Assembly (NCBI GenBank): GCA_025054795.1
Contig: JANWZU010000201.1
Location: 1-14,505, forward strand
Length of the DNA stretch: 14,505 bases
From: Candidatus Caldarchaeum sp.
Lineage (GTDB): Archaea; Thermoproteota; Nitrososphaeria_A; Caldarchaeales; Caldarchaeaceae
Direction: 5' to 3'
Positions 1 through 6,412 of this stretch are shown piece by piece; positions within the stretch are counted from its first letter, which is position 1; each line of letters opens with the position of its first letter. The position numbers and the translations under genes were made by a program. The notes beneath the pieces are model-generated. The model worked only from the letters and a program-made list of their open reading frames with translations. It did no database searches and was not told the origin of the DNA.

Positions 1-1115
1 TTCTGCATGGCGCCACCGCTGGTGGCGCTAGGATTAAGATATATTTGGAATCTGGATCGGACGAAATAATATTGCTGCAAGAAGTGATAACATATACTCA
101 GGGTGTTAGAGAGTTTACTGTTGATTTTCCGGCTTCTACCCTTGGGAATTCCTATGTTATTGTGTTGGTGGTAGGGGCGGAGGGATCCTCCAGTCAGGAT
201 TGGGTTGCTTGGGCACGTTTACAGGTCACTACACGGGTAGGAATTGTATCTACAACAACCAGAACGACTACTTCCGTAGTCACCACGACACAGACCACAG
301 CAACTACATCAGTAACCACAGCGACGCGAACCACAACGCTACCTACGACGATCATCCAGACAACAACCGTGGCAACTGGGGCAACAGCCCTTGTCACAAC
401 AACGAGAGTTGAAACATCGGCCACAACAGTGAGAGAGACCGTTGCGTCGCCCACAACCTTGACAACAACTCAGAGAGAAACCGTCATCAACACCGTGACC
501 CAGATACAGCCTACTGTGATTCTTCAGACTGTCACGGCTCAGGGAGGGCTTACCTCGAGATGCTTGATAGCCACGGCTGCTTTCGGCTCGGAGCTCGACC
601 CGTCGGTCCAGATGCTCAGACAGTTCAGAGACGGCTTCGTACTCCAGACGTTTTCAGGCAGGGTTTTCATGGATGTCTTCAACGCCTTCTACTACTCGTG
701 GAGCCCGTGGGTTGCGGAGGCCGAGTACGCCAACCCCGTCTTCAGAACCTTAGTCAAGTACTCGATTTACCCGCTGCTCGGGGTGCTGCATGTTTCGCAG
801 GCTGTCGCTTCGCCGTTGACTTCTGTCAACAACGAGCTGGCTGTCCTTGCAGCCGGCTTGACCGCCTCCCTCCTCATAGGCCTCGTTTACCTTTCCATCC
901 CGGTTCTGTTGATTTCTAGGCTAGCCAGCTTGAGGATGCGGGTTGGAGCAAGGCACGTCATCCAACTCCTAGCAGGCTCGCTCATCCTCTTCGCTGCAGC
1001 CCTAGCTTTGACACATCCGTTGATGATGGCTTTCGCAAGCTCGGCAGTCGTCTTGACCGCGCTGTTCCTCGGCGCATACATCCCAACCCTAGCATCAAGG
1101 CCTAGAAGAAACTAA
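1..1115 (+). CDS. Thr-rich membrane-anchored surface protein with CxIATAAFGS box, 5' partial
   Basis: The frame is open back to the window edge (first full codon at 3), so the N-terminus is missing; an in-frame TTG at 45 is not needed as a start. In order, the visible protein has a beta-rich extracellular-type stretch (to about nt 235), a low-complexity Thr/Val stalk (about nt 245-520) likely to be extended and O-glycosylated, and a C-terminal box CLIATAAFGSELDPSV with Cys at codon 561-563, followed by LRQFRD and SPWVAEAEYANP. Three or four hydrophobic segments close the protein. The box resembles the C-terminal 'CFI-box' seen in many thaumarchaeal surface proteins, which suggests a shared envelope anchoring or sorting module; that role is inference. 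The stalk and multi-helix tail imply that the N-terminal part faces outside. A T-run follows the stop. The ligand or partner is unknown. The reverse-strand ORF across the stalk is a codon-repeat shadow. Confidence 0.75.
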   Translation, partial: LHGATAGGARIKIYLESGSDEIILLQEVITYTQGVREFTVDFPASTLGNSYVIVLVVGAEGSSSQDWVAWARLQVTTRVGIVSTTTRTTTSVVTTTQTTATTSVTTATRTTTLPTTIIQTTTVATGATALVTTTRVETSATTVRETVASPTTLTTTQRETVINTVTQIQPTVILQTVTAQGGLTSRCLIATAAFGSELDPSVQMLRQFRDGFVLQTFSGRVFMDVFNAFYYSWSPWVAEAEYANPVFRTLVKYSIYPLLGVLHVSQAVASPLTSVNNELAVLAAGLTASLLIGLVYLSIPVLLISRLASLRMRVGARHVIQLLAGSLILFAAALALTHPLMMAFASSAVVLTALFLGAYIPTLASRPRRN

Positions 1116-1121
1116 ACCCCG

Positions 1122-1128
1122 CTTTTTT
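1122..1128 (+). terminator. T-run terminator after the surface protein gene
   Basis: C followed by TTTTTT lies 7 nt after the stop at 1113-1115. Archaeal RNA polymerase terminates at T-rich tracts, so this probably ends the surface-protein transcript. It overlaps the last codon of the convergent rnp4 gene. There is no hairpin. Confidence 0.4.
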
Positions 1129-1423
1129 ATTTCACCAAGTATCTTCGTGTGTGGCCGCATACACGGCATCTTACTACGACGTGAGGAGACCTCCTCTGCC
1201 TAACTCTGACCGAGAAGGTTGAGGGGCCTGTGAACGGGGTTGCGCATTTCCTGCAAAACCTCCTCCTAAGCTCTGTCGGCAGCCGCAGCCTTTTCTTCTG
1301 GCTTATCTTCATCGCCAGCCTAACAGCCTTCCTAGCCGTTTCGGGGTCGCTTGAGTAGATCTCCGAAGCGAAGTCCAAAGCTCTCCTGACGTGGCTGAGC
1401 GCCTTCCTCCTCGAGTTCTTCAA
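1127..1423 (-). CDS. rnp4: RNase P protein component 4 (Rpp21/Rnp4)
   Basis: This is the zinc-ribbon protein subunit of archaeal RNase P, which removes 5' leaders from pre-tRNA and works as a pair with Rnp2 (Rpp29) on the catalytic RNA. The sequence shows the family layout: a basic N-terminal two-helix region (RRKALSHVRRALDFA, then ETARKAVRLAMKISQ), RLPTELRRRFCRKC with the first zinc Cys pair, VRVRQRRSPHVVVRC, and CGHTRRY with the second Cys pair. The reading frame extends to a TTG at 1477, but that start would lie inside nep1 and has no TATA box before it. The TTG at 1423 (MKNSRRKAL) aligns with the N-terminus of euryarchaeal Rpp21 as I recall it and has a TATA-like element at the right distance, so I chose it. 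The protein would be 98 aa, or 116 aa from 1477. Confidence 0.88.
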   Translation of the reverse strand: MKNSRRKALSHVRRALDFASEIYSSDPETARKAVRLAMKISQKKRLRLPTELRRRFCRKCATPFTGPSTFSVRVRQRRSPHVVVRCRVCGHTRRYLVK

Positions 1424-1463
1424 CGCCGCAAACGTATATCCGAGCCCTTGTTTATGCTTATTG
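1424..1463. promoter_or_regulatory. Divergent rnp4/nep1 promoter region
   Basis: GTATATC (1434-1440, plus strand) lies about 25 nt before the nep1 TTG at 1461 and fits a TATA box for a leaderless transcript. On the minus strand AAGCATAAAC (about 1460-1450) lies about 30 nt before the rnp4 TTG at 1423. Both start sites would therefore be served by one interval of about 40 bp. Motif and spacing are seen in the sequence; the promoter function is inferred. Confidence 0.45.
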
Positions 1464-2147
1464 TCGCTGTTGGACAAGCTGATACTCGTGCTGGTTGAGA
1501 CGGCTGTCGAGACCGTTCCTCCAGAGATTCAGAGACATCCGGCTGTCCTGAAGCATGCGGAGAGACGTGGCAAACACCCCTCAAAAATACTGCTCGACAG
1601 GTCCTACCACCACTGGGCGATGAAAAACCTGCCGGAAGCAGAGAAACGAGGCAGGCCCGACATCCTGCATTTCTGCCTGCTCGAAGCCCTCGGCTCGCCT
1701 CTCAACCTAAACGGCCTCCTCGAAACCTACGCAGCAACCCTAAACGGCTACGTCGTCCACGTCAACCCAGCCGTCAGGCTTCCACGAGTTTACGAGAGGT
1801 TCAAGGGCCTTATGGAAAAGCTGTTTGAGGACATGGAGGTTGTCTCCAGTTCAGGCGAGACCCTTCTAAGGCTTGAGAGAGCTTCGCTGAGGAGCTTGGT
1901 TGAGAGGCTCACCCCCTCACGGAAGATCTTGATGACGGAGAAAGCCGACACGCGGGGCCATACCGGCTTTGCATCCCTTCTGACAGCAGGAAAGCCCATG
2001 GTGATGGTCGGCGGTTTTCCGCACGGAGACTTCCGTAAAGAGACGGAGGAGCTGGCCGACGTCAAGGTTGCCCTAGCGCAAAGACCTCTCGAGGCTTGGA
2101 CGGTTGTTTCTCGAGTCCTGTGTCTCGCTGAGTGGATGCTGCGGTGA
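1461..2147 (+). CDS. nep1: rRNA small-subunit pseudouridine N1-methyltransferase Nep1 (Emg1)
   Basis: Nep1 is the SPOUT-class enzyme that N1-methylates a pseudouridine in the helix 35 loop of 16S rRNA during small-subunit assembly, using SAM and acting as a dimer. Family landmarks are clear: ILLDRSYHHWAM (about 43-54), RGRPDILHFCLLEALGSPLN (about 63-82), VHVNPAVRLPRVYERFKGLMEKL, the SPOUT-knot signature VGGFPHGDF, and the C-terminal PLEAWTVVSRVLCLAEWMLR. It has 228 aa, close to the usual length. The start is TTG at 1461; TTG at 1470 (MDKLILVLVETA) aligns slightly better with the Methanocaldococcus enzyme and is an alternative. Its divergent neighbour rnp4 is also an RNA-maturation gene, so the pair suits a shared ribosome/tRNA biogenesis locus. 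The product is certain; only the exact start is open. Confidence 0.95.
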   Translation: MSLLDKLILVLVETAVETVPPEIQRHPAVLKHAERRGKHPSKILLDRSYHHWAMKNLPEAEKRGRPDILHFCLLEALGSPLNLNGLLETYAATLNGYVVHVNPAVRLPRVYERFKGLMEKLFEDMEVVSSSGETLLRLERASLRSLVERLTPSRKILMTEKADTRGHTGFASLLTAGKPMVMVGGFPHGDFRKETEELADVKVALAQRPLEAWTVVSRVLCLAEWMLR

Positions 2148-2151
2148 GATG

Positions 2152-2164
2152 GAAAAACTTAAAC
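2152..2164 (+). promoter_or_regulatory. BRE/TATA-type promoter of the MBF1-like gene
   Basis: GAAAAA followed by CTTAAAC has its centre about 27 nt before the ATG at 2188. This is the classic archaeal BRE-TATA spacing for a leaderless mRNA. No Shine-Dalgarno is visible. Confidence 0.55.
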
Positions 2165-2187
2165 CCTATTCATTCACATAACGGTTC

Positions 2188-2520
2188 ATGGCCAAGCCAG
2201 CCCGAGCAAGCAGGGATGTCGAGGTCGAGTACGAGTACGTCGACGACCTAGGTCAGGTGGTCAGGAGAGAGAGGCAGAAGATGGGTCTTTCGCAGGCTGA
2301 GCTGGCGAACCTAGTCAAAACAAAAGAGACCATCATCAAGAAGATAGAGCAGGGGGATTTCAACCCTCCCCTAGACCTCGTTAAACGGCTTGAAAAAGTC
2401 CTTAAGACAAGCCTGCTTCAAGTTGTCGTCGAGGAGAAGCCAGCCATCAAACCATCATCCCAGCCCCCGACCTACACGCTCGAAGACCTGTTGAAGAAAC
2501 AGCAGGAGAAACAGGCCTGA
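2188..2520 (+). CDS. MBF1-like HTH transcription factor lacking the zinc ribbon
   Basis: This 110-aa protein has an XRE/Cro-type helix-turn-helix (about residues 22-77: LGQVVRRERQKMGLSQAELA, then KETIIKKIEQGDFNPPLDLV, then RLEKVLKTSL) of the kind in archaeal MBF1 (COG1813). MBF1 bridges TBP and gene-specific regulators in eukaryotes; in archaea its role is less clear and may involve ribosomes. Typical archaeal MBF1 starts with a CxxC...CxxC zinc ribbon. Here the N-terminus (MAKPARASRDVEVEYEYVDD) has no Cys and is acidic, and an in-frame stop at 2179-2181 excludes an extension. The C-terminal tail is charged and Gln/Lys-rich (LEDLLKKQQEKQA). It is a single gene with its own promoter. It could also be an MBF1 paralog rather than the main copy. 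Confidence 0.8.
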   Translation: MAKPARASRDVEVEYEYVDDLGQVVRRERQKMGLSQAELANLVKTKETIIKKIEQGDFNPPLDLVKRLEKVLKTSLLQVVVEEKPAIKPSSQPPTYTLEDLLKKQQEKQA

Positions 2521-2534
2521 AAAACTTCAACTAG

Positions 2535-2542
2535 TTTAATAA
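2535..2542 (+). promoter_or_regulatory. Probable TATA box of the aconitase gene
   Basis: TTTAATAA lies about 37 nt before the TTG start at 2576, which predicts a leader of about 10 nt. It is followed by an A/G-rich stretch. Confidence 0.4.
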
Positions 2543-2575
2543 GAGGAAAAAACCGGGAAAGCCCAGTGGTAAATA

Positions 2576-5320
2576 TTGCTGAGTAAGAGGAGTTTTGGCA
2601 GGTTCTCCGTCGACAACGAAGACTACGCATACCACTCGCTCGCCAAGCTCGAGGAAGAGGGGCTGCTCAAGGTTGAGAAGCTGCCTTACAGCATAAGGGT
2701 TCTCGTCGAGAACGTTCTACGGAACGTCGACGGCCGAATCATAACCGACGAAGACGTCAAGGCCGCAGCCTCCTACAAGGGCGGCGGAGGCCGTGAAATC
2801 CCCTTCAAGCCTACCCGTGTTCTTCTGCAGGACTTCACGGGAATTCCGGCGCTGGTTGACTTGGCTGCGATGAGGTCCGCCTTAGCTAGAGTTGGCGGCG
2901 ACCCATCCAAGGTTAACCCGTCGATTCCGGTCGACTTGGTTGTTGACCACTCGATTCAGGTTGACTATTTCGGAATACCTGAGGCGTTCGTCCTCAACTT
3001 GGAGCGGGAGTTTGAAAGAAACGAGGAGAGGTACCGGTTTCTGAAATGGGCTCAGCAGGCCTTCCGGAACTTCAGAGTGGTGCCGCCGGGCCGTGGAATA
3101 GTTCATCAGGTCAACCTAGAGTTCTTGGCGAAGGTTGTTGACTCACGGGTAGACGGCGGCGTTCTAACAGCATTTCCAGACACGGTTCTCGGCACCGACT
3201 CCCACACTCCGATGGTCAACGGCATGGGTGTTCTCGGATGGGGTGTGGGCGGTATTGAGGCTGAGGCTGTGATGCTCGGCCAGCCCTACTACATGCCTAC
3301 GCCGGAGGTCGTTGGAGTCCGTCTAGTCGGCGACCTCCGAGAGGGGACTACGGCCACGGACCTCGTCCTGACGATAACCGAAATGCTGAGGAAGCTCGGC
3401 GTCGTCGGCAAGTTCGTCGAGTTCTTTGGCCCCAGCCTCTCCAAGCTCACCGTCCCCGACAGAGCCACCATAGCCAACATGGCGCCCGAGTACGGCGCAA
3501 CAGTCGGCTACTTCCCAATCGACGAAGAAACACTCAACTACCTGAGGCTGACGGGGAGGCCTGAGAAACAGGTTAGGCTGGTCGAACAGTACACGAAGCT
3601 GCAGAAACTCTTCTACGACCCACGCACCACACCCGATTACAACATCGTAGTCGAGCTGGACCTCTCAACCGTAGAGCCCTCCATCGCAGGGCCTGCTAAC
3701 CCAGAGGACAGAATACCGCTGAGCGAGGCCAAGAAGAGGACACGCCAGCTCATCGAAGAATACCTCAAGCAGGCTGGCGCCGCTGCGCAGGGAGTAAACA
3801 CGGGAACGTGGCACTACGAGGGAGGCGGGCCCCGAACTCAGGCCGTTCAGACGGTCAAACCTGAAAAGCAAGCTGAGCCAGATGGGCTTCAGCACGGCTC
3901 CGTGGTGATAGCTGCGATAACAAGCTGCACAAACACGTCGAACCCCACGGTCATGGTTGGAGCAGGTCTGCTGGCCAAGAAAGCCGTGGAGAAAGGCTTG
4001 ACAAGAAAGCCGTACGTCAAGACCAGCCTAGCGCCGGGCTCGACAGCCGTCTCCGAATATCTTGAGAGAGCTGGGCTGATGCCCTACTTGGAGAGGCTGG
4101 GCTACAACCTCGTCGGCTACGGCTGCACAACATGCATAGGCAACAGCGGCCCTCTGCCCGAAGAAATAGCCGAGGAGATCAGGTCCAAGAACCTCTACAC
4201 CGTAGCGGTGCTGAGCGGAAACAGAAATTTCGAGGGGAGGATAAACCCGCTGGTCAGGGCCAGCTACCTCATGTCGCCTATGCTGGTTGTCGCATACGGG
4301 CTTGCTGGAAGAATAGACATAGACCTGCTGAACGAGCCGCTAGGATTCAGCGTGGACGGAAAACCCGTGTATCTGCGGGAAGTTTGGCCCAGCCTCGAGG
4401 AGGTGAAGCAAGCTGTTTCGAAAGCTCTCACTCCAGACATCTTCGTCAAAAAATACGCCGACGTTCTGAAGGGTGAGCAGCAGTGGGAGAGGCTTGAAGT
4501 ACCTTTAGGCGACGCCTTCGCATGGGACAGCTCCTCCACATACATCCGTGAACCACCCTACTTCCAACAACTGAGCCCAAGCCCTGAGCAGCTCAAAGAC
4601 ATAGTGGGGGCGAGGGCCCTAGCCGTCCTCGGCGACAGGGTCACGACAGACCACATCTCTCCCGCAGGCGCCATCCCGCCCAACAGCCCCGCCGGAAGAT
4701 ACCTCATCGAGAGGAACATACCGCCCGTCGAGTTCAACACCTACGGAGCGAGAAGAGGAAACCACGAGGTGATGATTAGGGGGACCTTCGGAAACATACG
4801 GCTCAAAAACCACTTGGTCGAAGGCAAGGAGGGGTGGTGGACAGTCTACCATCCCACGGGAGAGGTCACGACGATTTATGACGCCGCAACAAGGTACACG
4901 GCCGACAGCACACCCCTCATCATACTAGCTGGAAAGATGTATGGGGCCGGCAGCTCCCGGGATTGGGCCGCCAAGGGAACCATGCTTCTGGGTGTGAAGG
5001 CTGTGATTGCCGAGAGCTACGAAAGGATTCACCGCAGCAACCTCGTCGGGATGGGTGTTCTGCCGCTGCAGTTTGAGGAGGGGCAGGGATGGCGGCAGCT
5101 GGGCCTCAAAGGCACAGAGACCTACAGCATAACGGGAATAGCCGAAGGCCTTACACCCAAGAAAAAGCTCACAGTGAAAGCCGTCGACCAGTCGGGAAAA
5201 GAAACAACCTTCAGAGCAACAGCCCGCCTTGACACAGCCATCGAAGTTGAGTACTACAGACATGGAGGCATACTGCAGTACGTACTAAGGAGCATTATCC
5301 AGCAGACGTTCAAGCGTTAA
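2576..5320 (+). CDS. acn: Aconitate hydratase (AcnA/IRP1 type)
   Basis: This is the [4Fe-4S] TCA-cycle enzyme that interconverts citrate and isocitrate through cis-aconitate in the cytoplasm. At 914 aa it is a full-length AcnA/IRP1-type monomer. Signatures in order: LQDFTGIPALVDLAAMR, VDHSIQVD, TDSHTPMVNGMGVLGWGVGG, then cluster ligands Cys451 (SCTNTSNP), Cys517 and Cys520 (GYGCTTCIGNSGPL), with the same 66- and 3-residue spacing as 437/503/506 of human IRP1. SGNRNFEGR follows. The C-terminal swivel domain has GDRVTTDHISPAGAIP, YGARRGNHEVMIRG and GAGSSRDWAAKGTMLLG. A stop at 2570-2572 forces the start to TTG 2576 or later, and MLSKRSFGRFSVDN fits the family. The gene is monocistronic. No close paralog role such as 2-methylcitrate dehydratase is suggested, since the motifs are standard aconitase. 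Confidence 0.97.
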   Translation: MLSKRSFGRFSVDNEDYAYHSLAKLEEEGLLKVEKLPYSIRVLVENVLRNVDGRIITDEDVKAAASYKGGGGREIPFKPTRVLLQDFTGIPALVDLAAMRSALARVGGDPSKVNPSIPVDLVVDHSIQVDYFGIPEAFVLNLEREFERNEERYRFLKWAQQAFRNFRVVPPGRGIVHQVNLEFLAKVVDSRVDGGVLTAFPDTVLGTDSHTPMVNGMGVLGWGVGGIEAEAVMLGQPYYMPTPEVVGVRLVGDLREGTTATDLVLTITEMLRKLGVVGKFVEFFGPSLSKLTVPDRATIANMAPEYGATVGYFPIDEETLNYLRLTGRPEKQVRLVEQYTKLQKLFYDPRTTPDYNIVVELDLSTVEPSIAGPANPEDRIPLSEAKKRTRQLIEEYLKQAGAAAQGVNTGTWHYEGGGPRTQAVQTVKPEKQAEPDGLQHGSVVIAAITSCTNTSNPTVMVGAGLLAKKAVEKGLTRKPYVKTSLAPGSTAVSEYLERAGLMPYLERLGYNLVGYGCTTCIGNSGPLPEEIAEEIRSKNLYTVAVLSGNRNFEGRINPLVRASYLMSPMLVVAYGLAGRIDIDLLNEPLGFSVDGKPVYLREVWPSLEEVKQAVSKALTPDIFVKKYADVLKGEQQWERLEVPLGDAFAWDSSSTYIREPPYFQQLSPSPEQLKDIVGARALAVLGDRVTTDHISPAGAIPPNSPAGRYLIERNIPPVEFNTYGARRGNHEVMIRGTFGNIRLKNHLVEGKEGWWTVYHPTGEVTTIYDAATRYTADSTPLIILAGKMYGAGSSRDWAAKGTMLLGVKAVIAESYERIHRSNLVGMGVLPLQFEEGQGWRQLGLKGTETYSITGIAEGLTPKKKLTVKAVDQSGKETTFRATARLDTAIEVEYYRHGGILQYVLRSIIQQTFKR

Positions 5321-5344
5321 ATCTTTACATGCAGCCGTGTAAAG
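5316..5344 (+). promoter_or_regulatory. arsR promoter with inverted-repeat operator
   Basis: GTTAAAT (5316-5322) is a TATA-like box that overlaps the aconitase stop. Directly after it lies a perfect 7-bp inverted repeat, CTTTACA (5323-5329), 8-nt spacer, TGTAAAG (5338-5344). A Shine-Dalgarno-like GGAGGG follows at 5349-5354, just before the ATG at 5357. A dyad between the TATA box and the expected start site is where an autorepressor would bind. The repeat is seen; its use as operator is inferred. Confidence 0.5.
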
Positions 5345-5356
5345 TAGCGGAGGGAG

Positions 5357-5662
5357 ATGGTGGAGGAGATAAGCGAAGCAGAGATCATAAAGCTTGCCGG
5401 AGTTTTCTCAGCCCTCGGAAACCCTCTCCGTCTAAAAATCCTCAAGATCGTCTCAACGAGCGACAGACCGCTTCACATCAAAGCCGTCGCAAGGCTCACT
5501 AAGACCCGTTATGCGCTGGCTTACAAGCACGTCAAGACGCTCGAGACAGCGGGCCTCGTCACGATCTACGAGGTTGGCCGTTCCCGTGTTGTGGCTGTGA
5601 AGTCGCATGACGCTTTCGAGAGGGTTGTGTCCATGGGTAAGGAGTTGATTGTGGAGAAATAA
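5357..5662 (+). CDS. ArsR-family winged-helix transcriptional regulator
   Basis: This 101-aa protein is almost all winged HTH. FSALGNPLRLKILKIVSTS is the ArsR-type opening helix, AVARLTKTRYALAYKHVKTLETAGLV is the helix-turn-helix, and TIYEVGRSRVVAVKS is the wing. A C-terminal helix (AFERVVSMGKELIVEK) probably dimerises. There are no Cys and only one His pair (positions about 38 and 58), so a metal-thiol sensor like classical ArsR/SmtB is unlikely; the ligand is unknown. ATG 5357 has GGAGGG very close upstream, and GTG 5360 is an equally possible start. The gene sits just before the ribU-like transporter gene, and both promoters carry TTTAC/GTAAA dyads. I infer that it represses itself and perhaps controls the transporter. 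Confidence 0.85.
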   Translation: MVEEISEAEIIKLAGVFSALGNPLRLKILKIVSTSDRPLHIKAVARLTKTRYALAYKHVKTLETAGLVTIYEVGRSRVVAVKSHDAFERVVSMGKELIVEK

Positions 5663-5682
5663 TTTTACAAAAAAGTAAAATT
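5661..5682 (+). promoter_or_regulatory. Palindrome AATTTTAC-N6-GTAAAATT between arsR and ribU
   Basis: Perfect 8-bp arms (5661-5668 and 5675-5682) flank an A6 spacer, and the repeat begins inside the arsR stop codon. It shares the TTTAC...GTAAA core with the dyad in front of arsR (spacer 6 instead of 10). It lies 18 nt upstream of the ribU TATA box. No T-run follows it, so an operator is more likely than a terminator. Confidence 0.5.
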
Positions 5683-5700
5683 AACTTCACCGTTATGAAT

Positions 5701-5709
5701 ATTTAAATA
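5701..5709 (+). promoter_or_regulatory. TATA box of the ribU-like gene
   Basis: ATTTAAATA is centred about 28 nt before the ATG at 5733. The spacing fits a leaderless transcript independent of arsR. Confidence 0.55.
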
Positions 5710-5732
5710 CGAGCTAAATCTAACCTATCTCC

Positions 5733-6356
5733 ATGAATAGGTTGCAAAAGCTTGCTGGTGCATCGGCTTTCGCAGCGCTAGCGTACGCCATGGGGTTGGC
5801 TCCCGCCAGCGTCCCCTTCCCCCTCCTGCCTTTCCTCCGCTTCGACCTCGCCGAAATACCCGACCTGATGTCGTTCATCCTCTTCGGCTGGAAGTACGGC
5901 CTTCTTACTGCCTTCGCCCACTGGTACGCCTTGGTGATAACAGCCCAAGGAGTGTTTGCGCCGCCGCCCATACCGCAGCTGATGAAGTTCACGGCTGTCT
6001 CTGCGATGTTCCTAGGCGTCTACGTAGGGCTTAGGCTGGCGAAGAGGCTGAAGCGTGGCGGAGTTGTGCTGACGACTTTGACGGCTGTTTTGGCGAGGGC
6101 AGGTGTGATGGCTCCGATTACCTTCGCCCTCTACTACTGGTGGTTCCCCTCCATCTACCTGCCTTTCGGCAAAAGGGCCCTGACGGCTGCGGGCTTCGCC
6201 GTCGAATCCGACCTAGCCGCAGCAACCCTGATAACGGCGTTCACAGCTGTCTTCAACGCCATCTCAGCCCTCTACCTCGTCCCCCTCTGCTTCTCAATCG
6301 CCAAAGCCTTGAAAAGGGCGCTGGGCCCACGCATAGCCTTAGCCGAGGCCGTGTAG
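5733..6356 (+). CDS. ECF transporter S component, RibU/FmnP-like (probable riboflavin)
   Basis: This 207-aa integral membrane protein has about five or six hydrophobic segments. The region FPLLPFLRFDLAEIPDLMSFILFGWKYGLLTA (broken here only by loops) resembles the RibU pattern PFLKxDFSDxPxL, in which this loop contributes to the riboflavin site. ALYYWWFPSIYLPF later in the chain fits the second RibU-like region. S components bind vitamins with high affinity and need a shared ECF module (EcfT plus two EcfA ATPases), which is not in the window, so the module must be encoded elsewhere. Start ATG 5733 is set by the TATA box 28 nt upstream. It follows an ArsR-type regulator and a palindrome, which suggests vitamin-responsive control. 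The substrate is inferred from family resemblance; another vitamin or precursor is possible. Confidence 0.75.
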   Translation: MNRLQKLAGASAFAALAYAMGLAPASVPFPLLPFLRFDLAEIPDLMSFILFGWKYGLLTAFAHWYALVITAQGVFAPPPIPQLMKFTAVSAMFLGVYVGLRLAKRLKRGGVVLTTLTAVLARAGVMAPITFALYYWWFPSIYLPFGKRALTAAGFAVESDLAAATLITAFTAVFNAISALYLVPLCFSIAKALKRALGPRIALAEAV

Positions 6357-6387
6357 CCCCCTCCCCCTCGGCGCAGCGGCCTCCACA

Positions 6388-6395
6388 TTTTATAA
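6388..6395 (+). promoter_or_regulatory. TATA box of radA
   Basis: TTTATAAA lies about 22 nt before ATG 6413 and 34 nt before ATG 6425. It places transcription start at the beginning of the RadA frame and rules out the long upstream ORF extension. It follows a C-rich tract (6356-6368) after the ribU stop. Confidence 0.6.
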
Positions 6396-6412
6396 ACAGC
6401 CATGAAACACAG

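Noticed and set aside
10..28. Perfect 8-bp inverted repeat GCGCCACC-GCT-GGTGGCGC at the window start
   Set aside because: It lies in an open coding frame (GATAGGA) that runs to the window edge; GC-rich Gly/Ala codons explain it well enough.
194..454. Reverse-strand ORF across the Thr-rich region
   Set aside because: Antisense of ACN codon repeats gives a Val-rich low-complexity shadow with no start signal.
5663..5732. FMN riboswitch before the ribU-like gene
   Set aside because: Only about 70 nt are available, with no RFN-like conserved helices, and the TATA spacing indicates a leaderless mRNA.
6140..6412. N-terminal extension of RadA from ATG 6140
   Set aside because: It overlaps the ribU coding region, the translation is not RadA-like, and the TATA box at 6388 lies after it.
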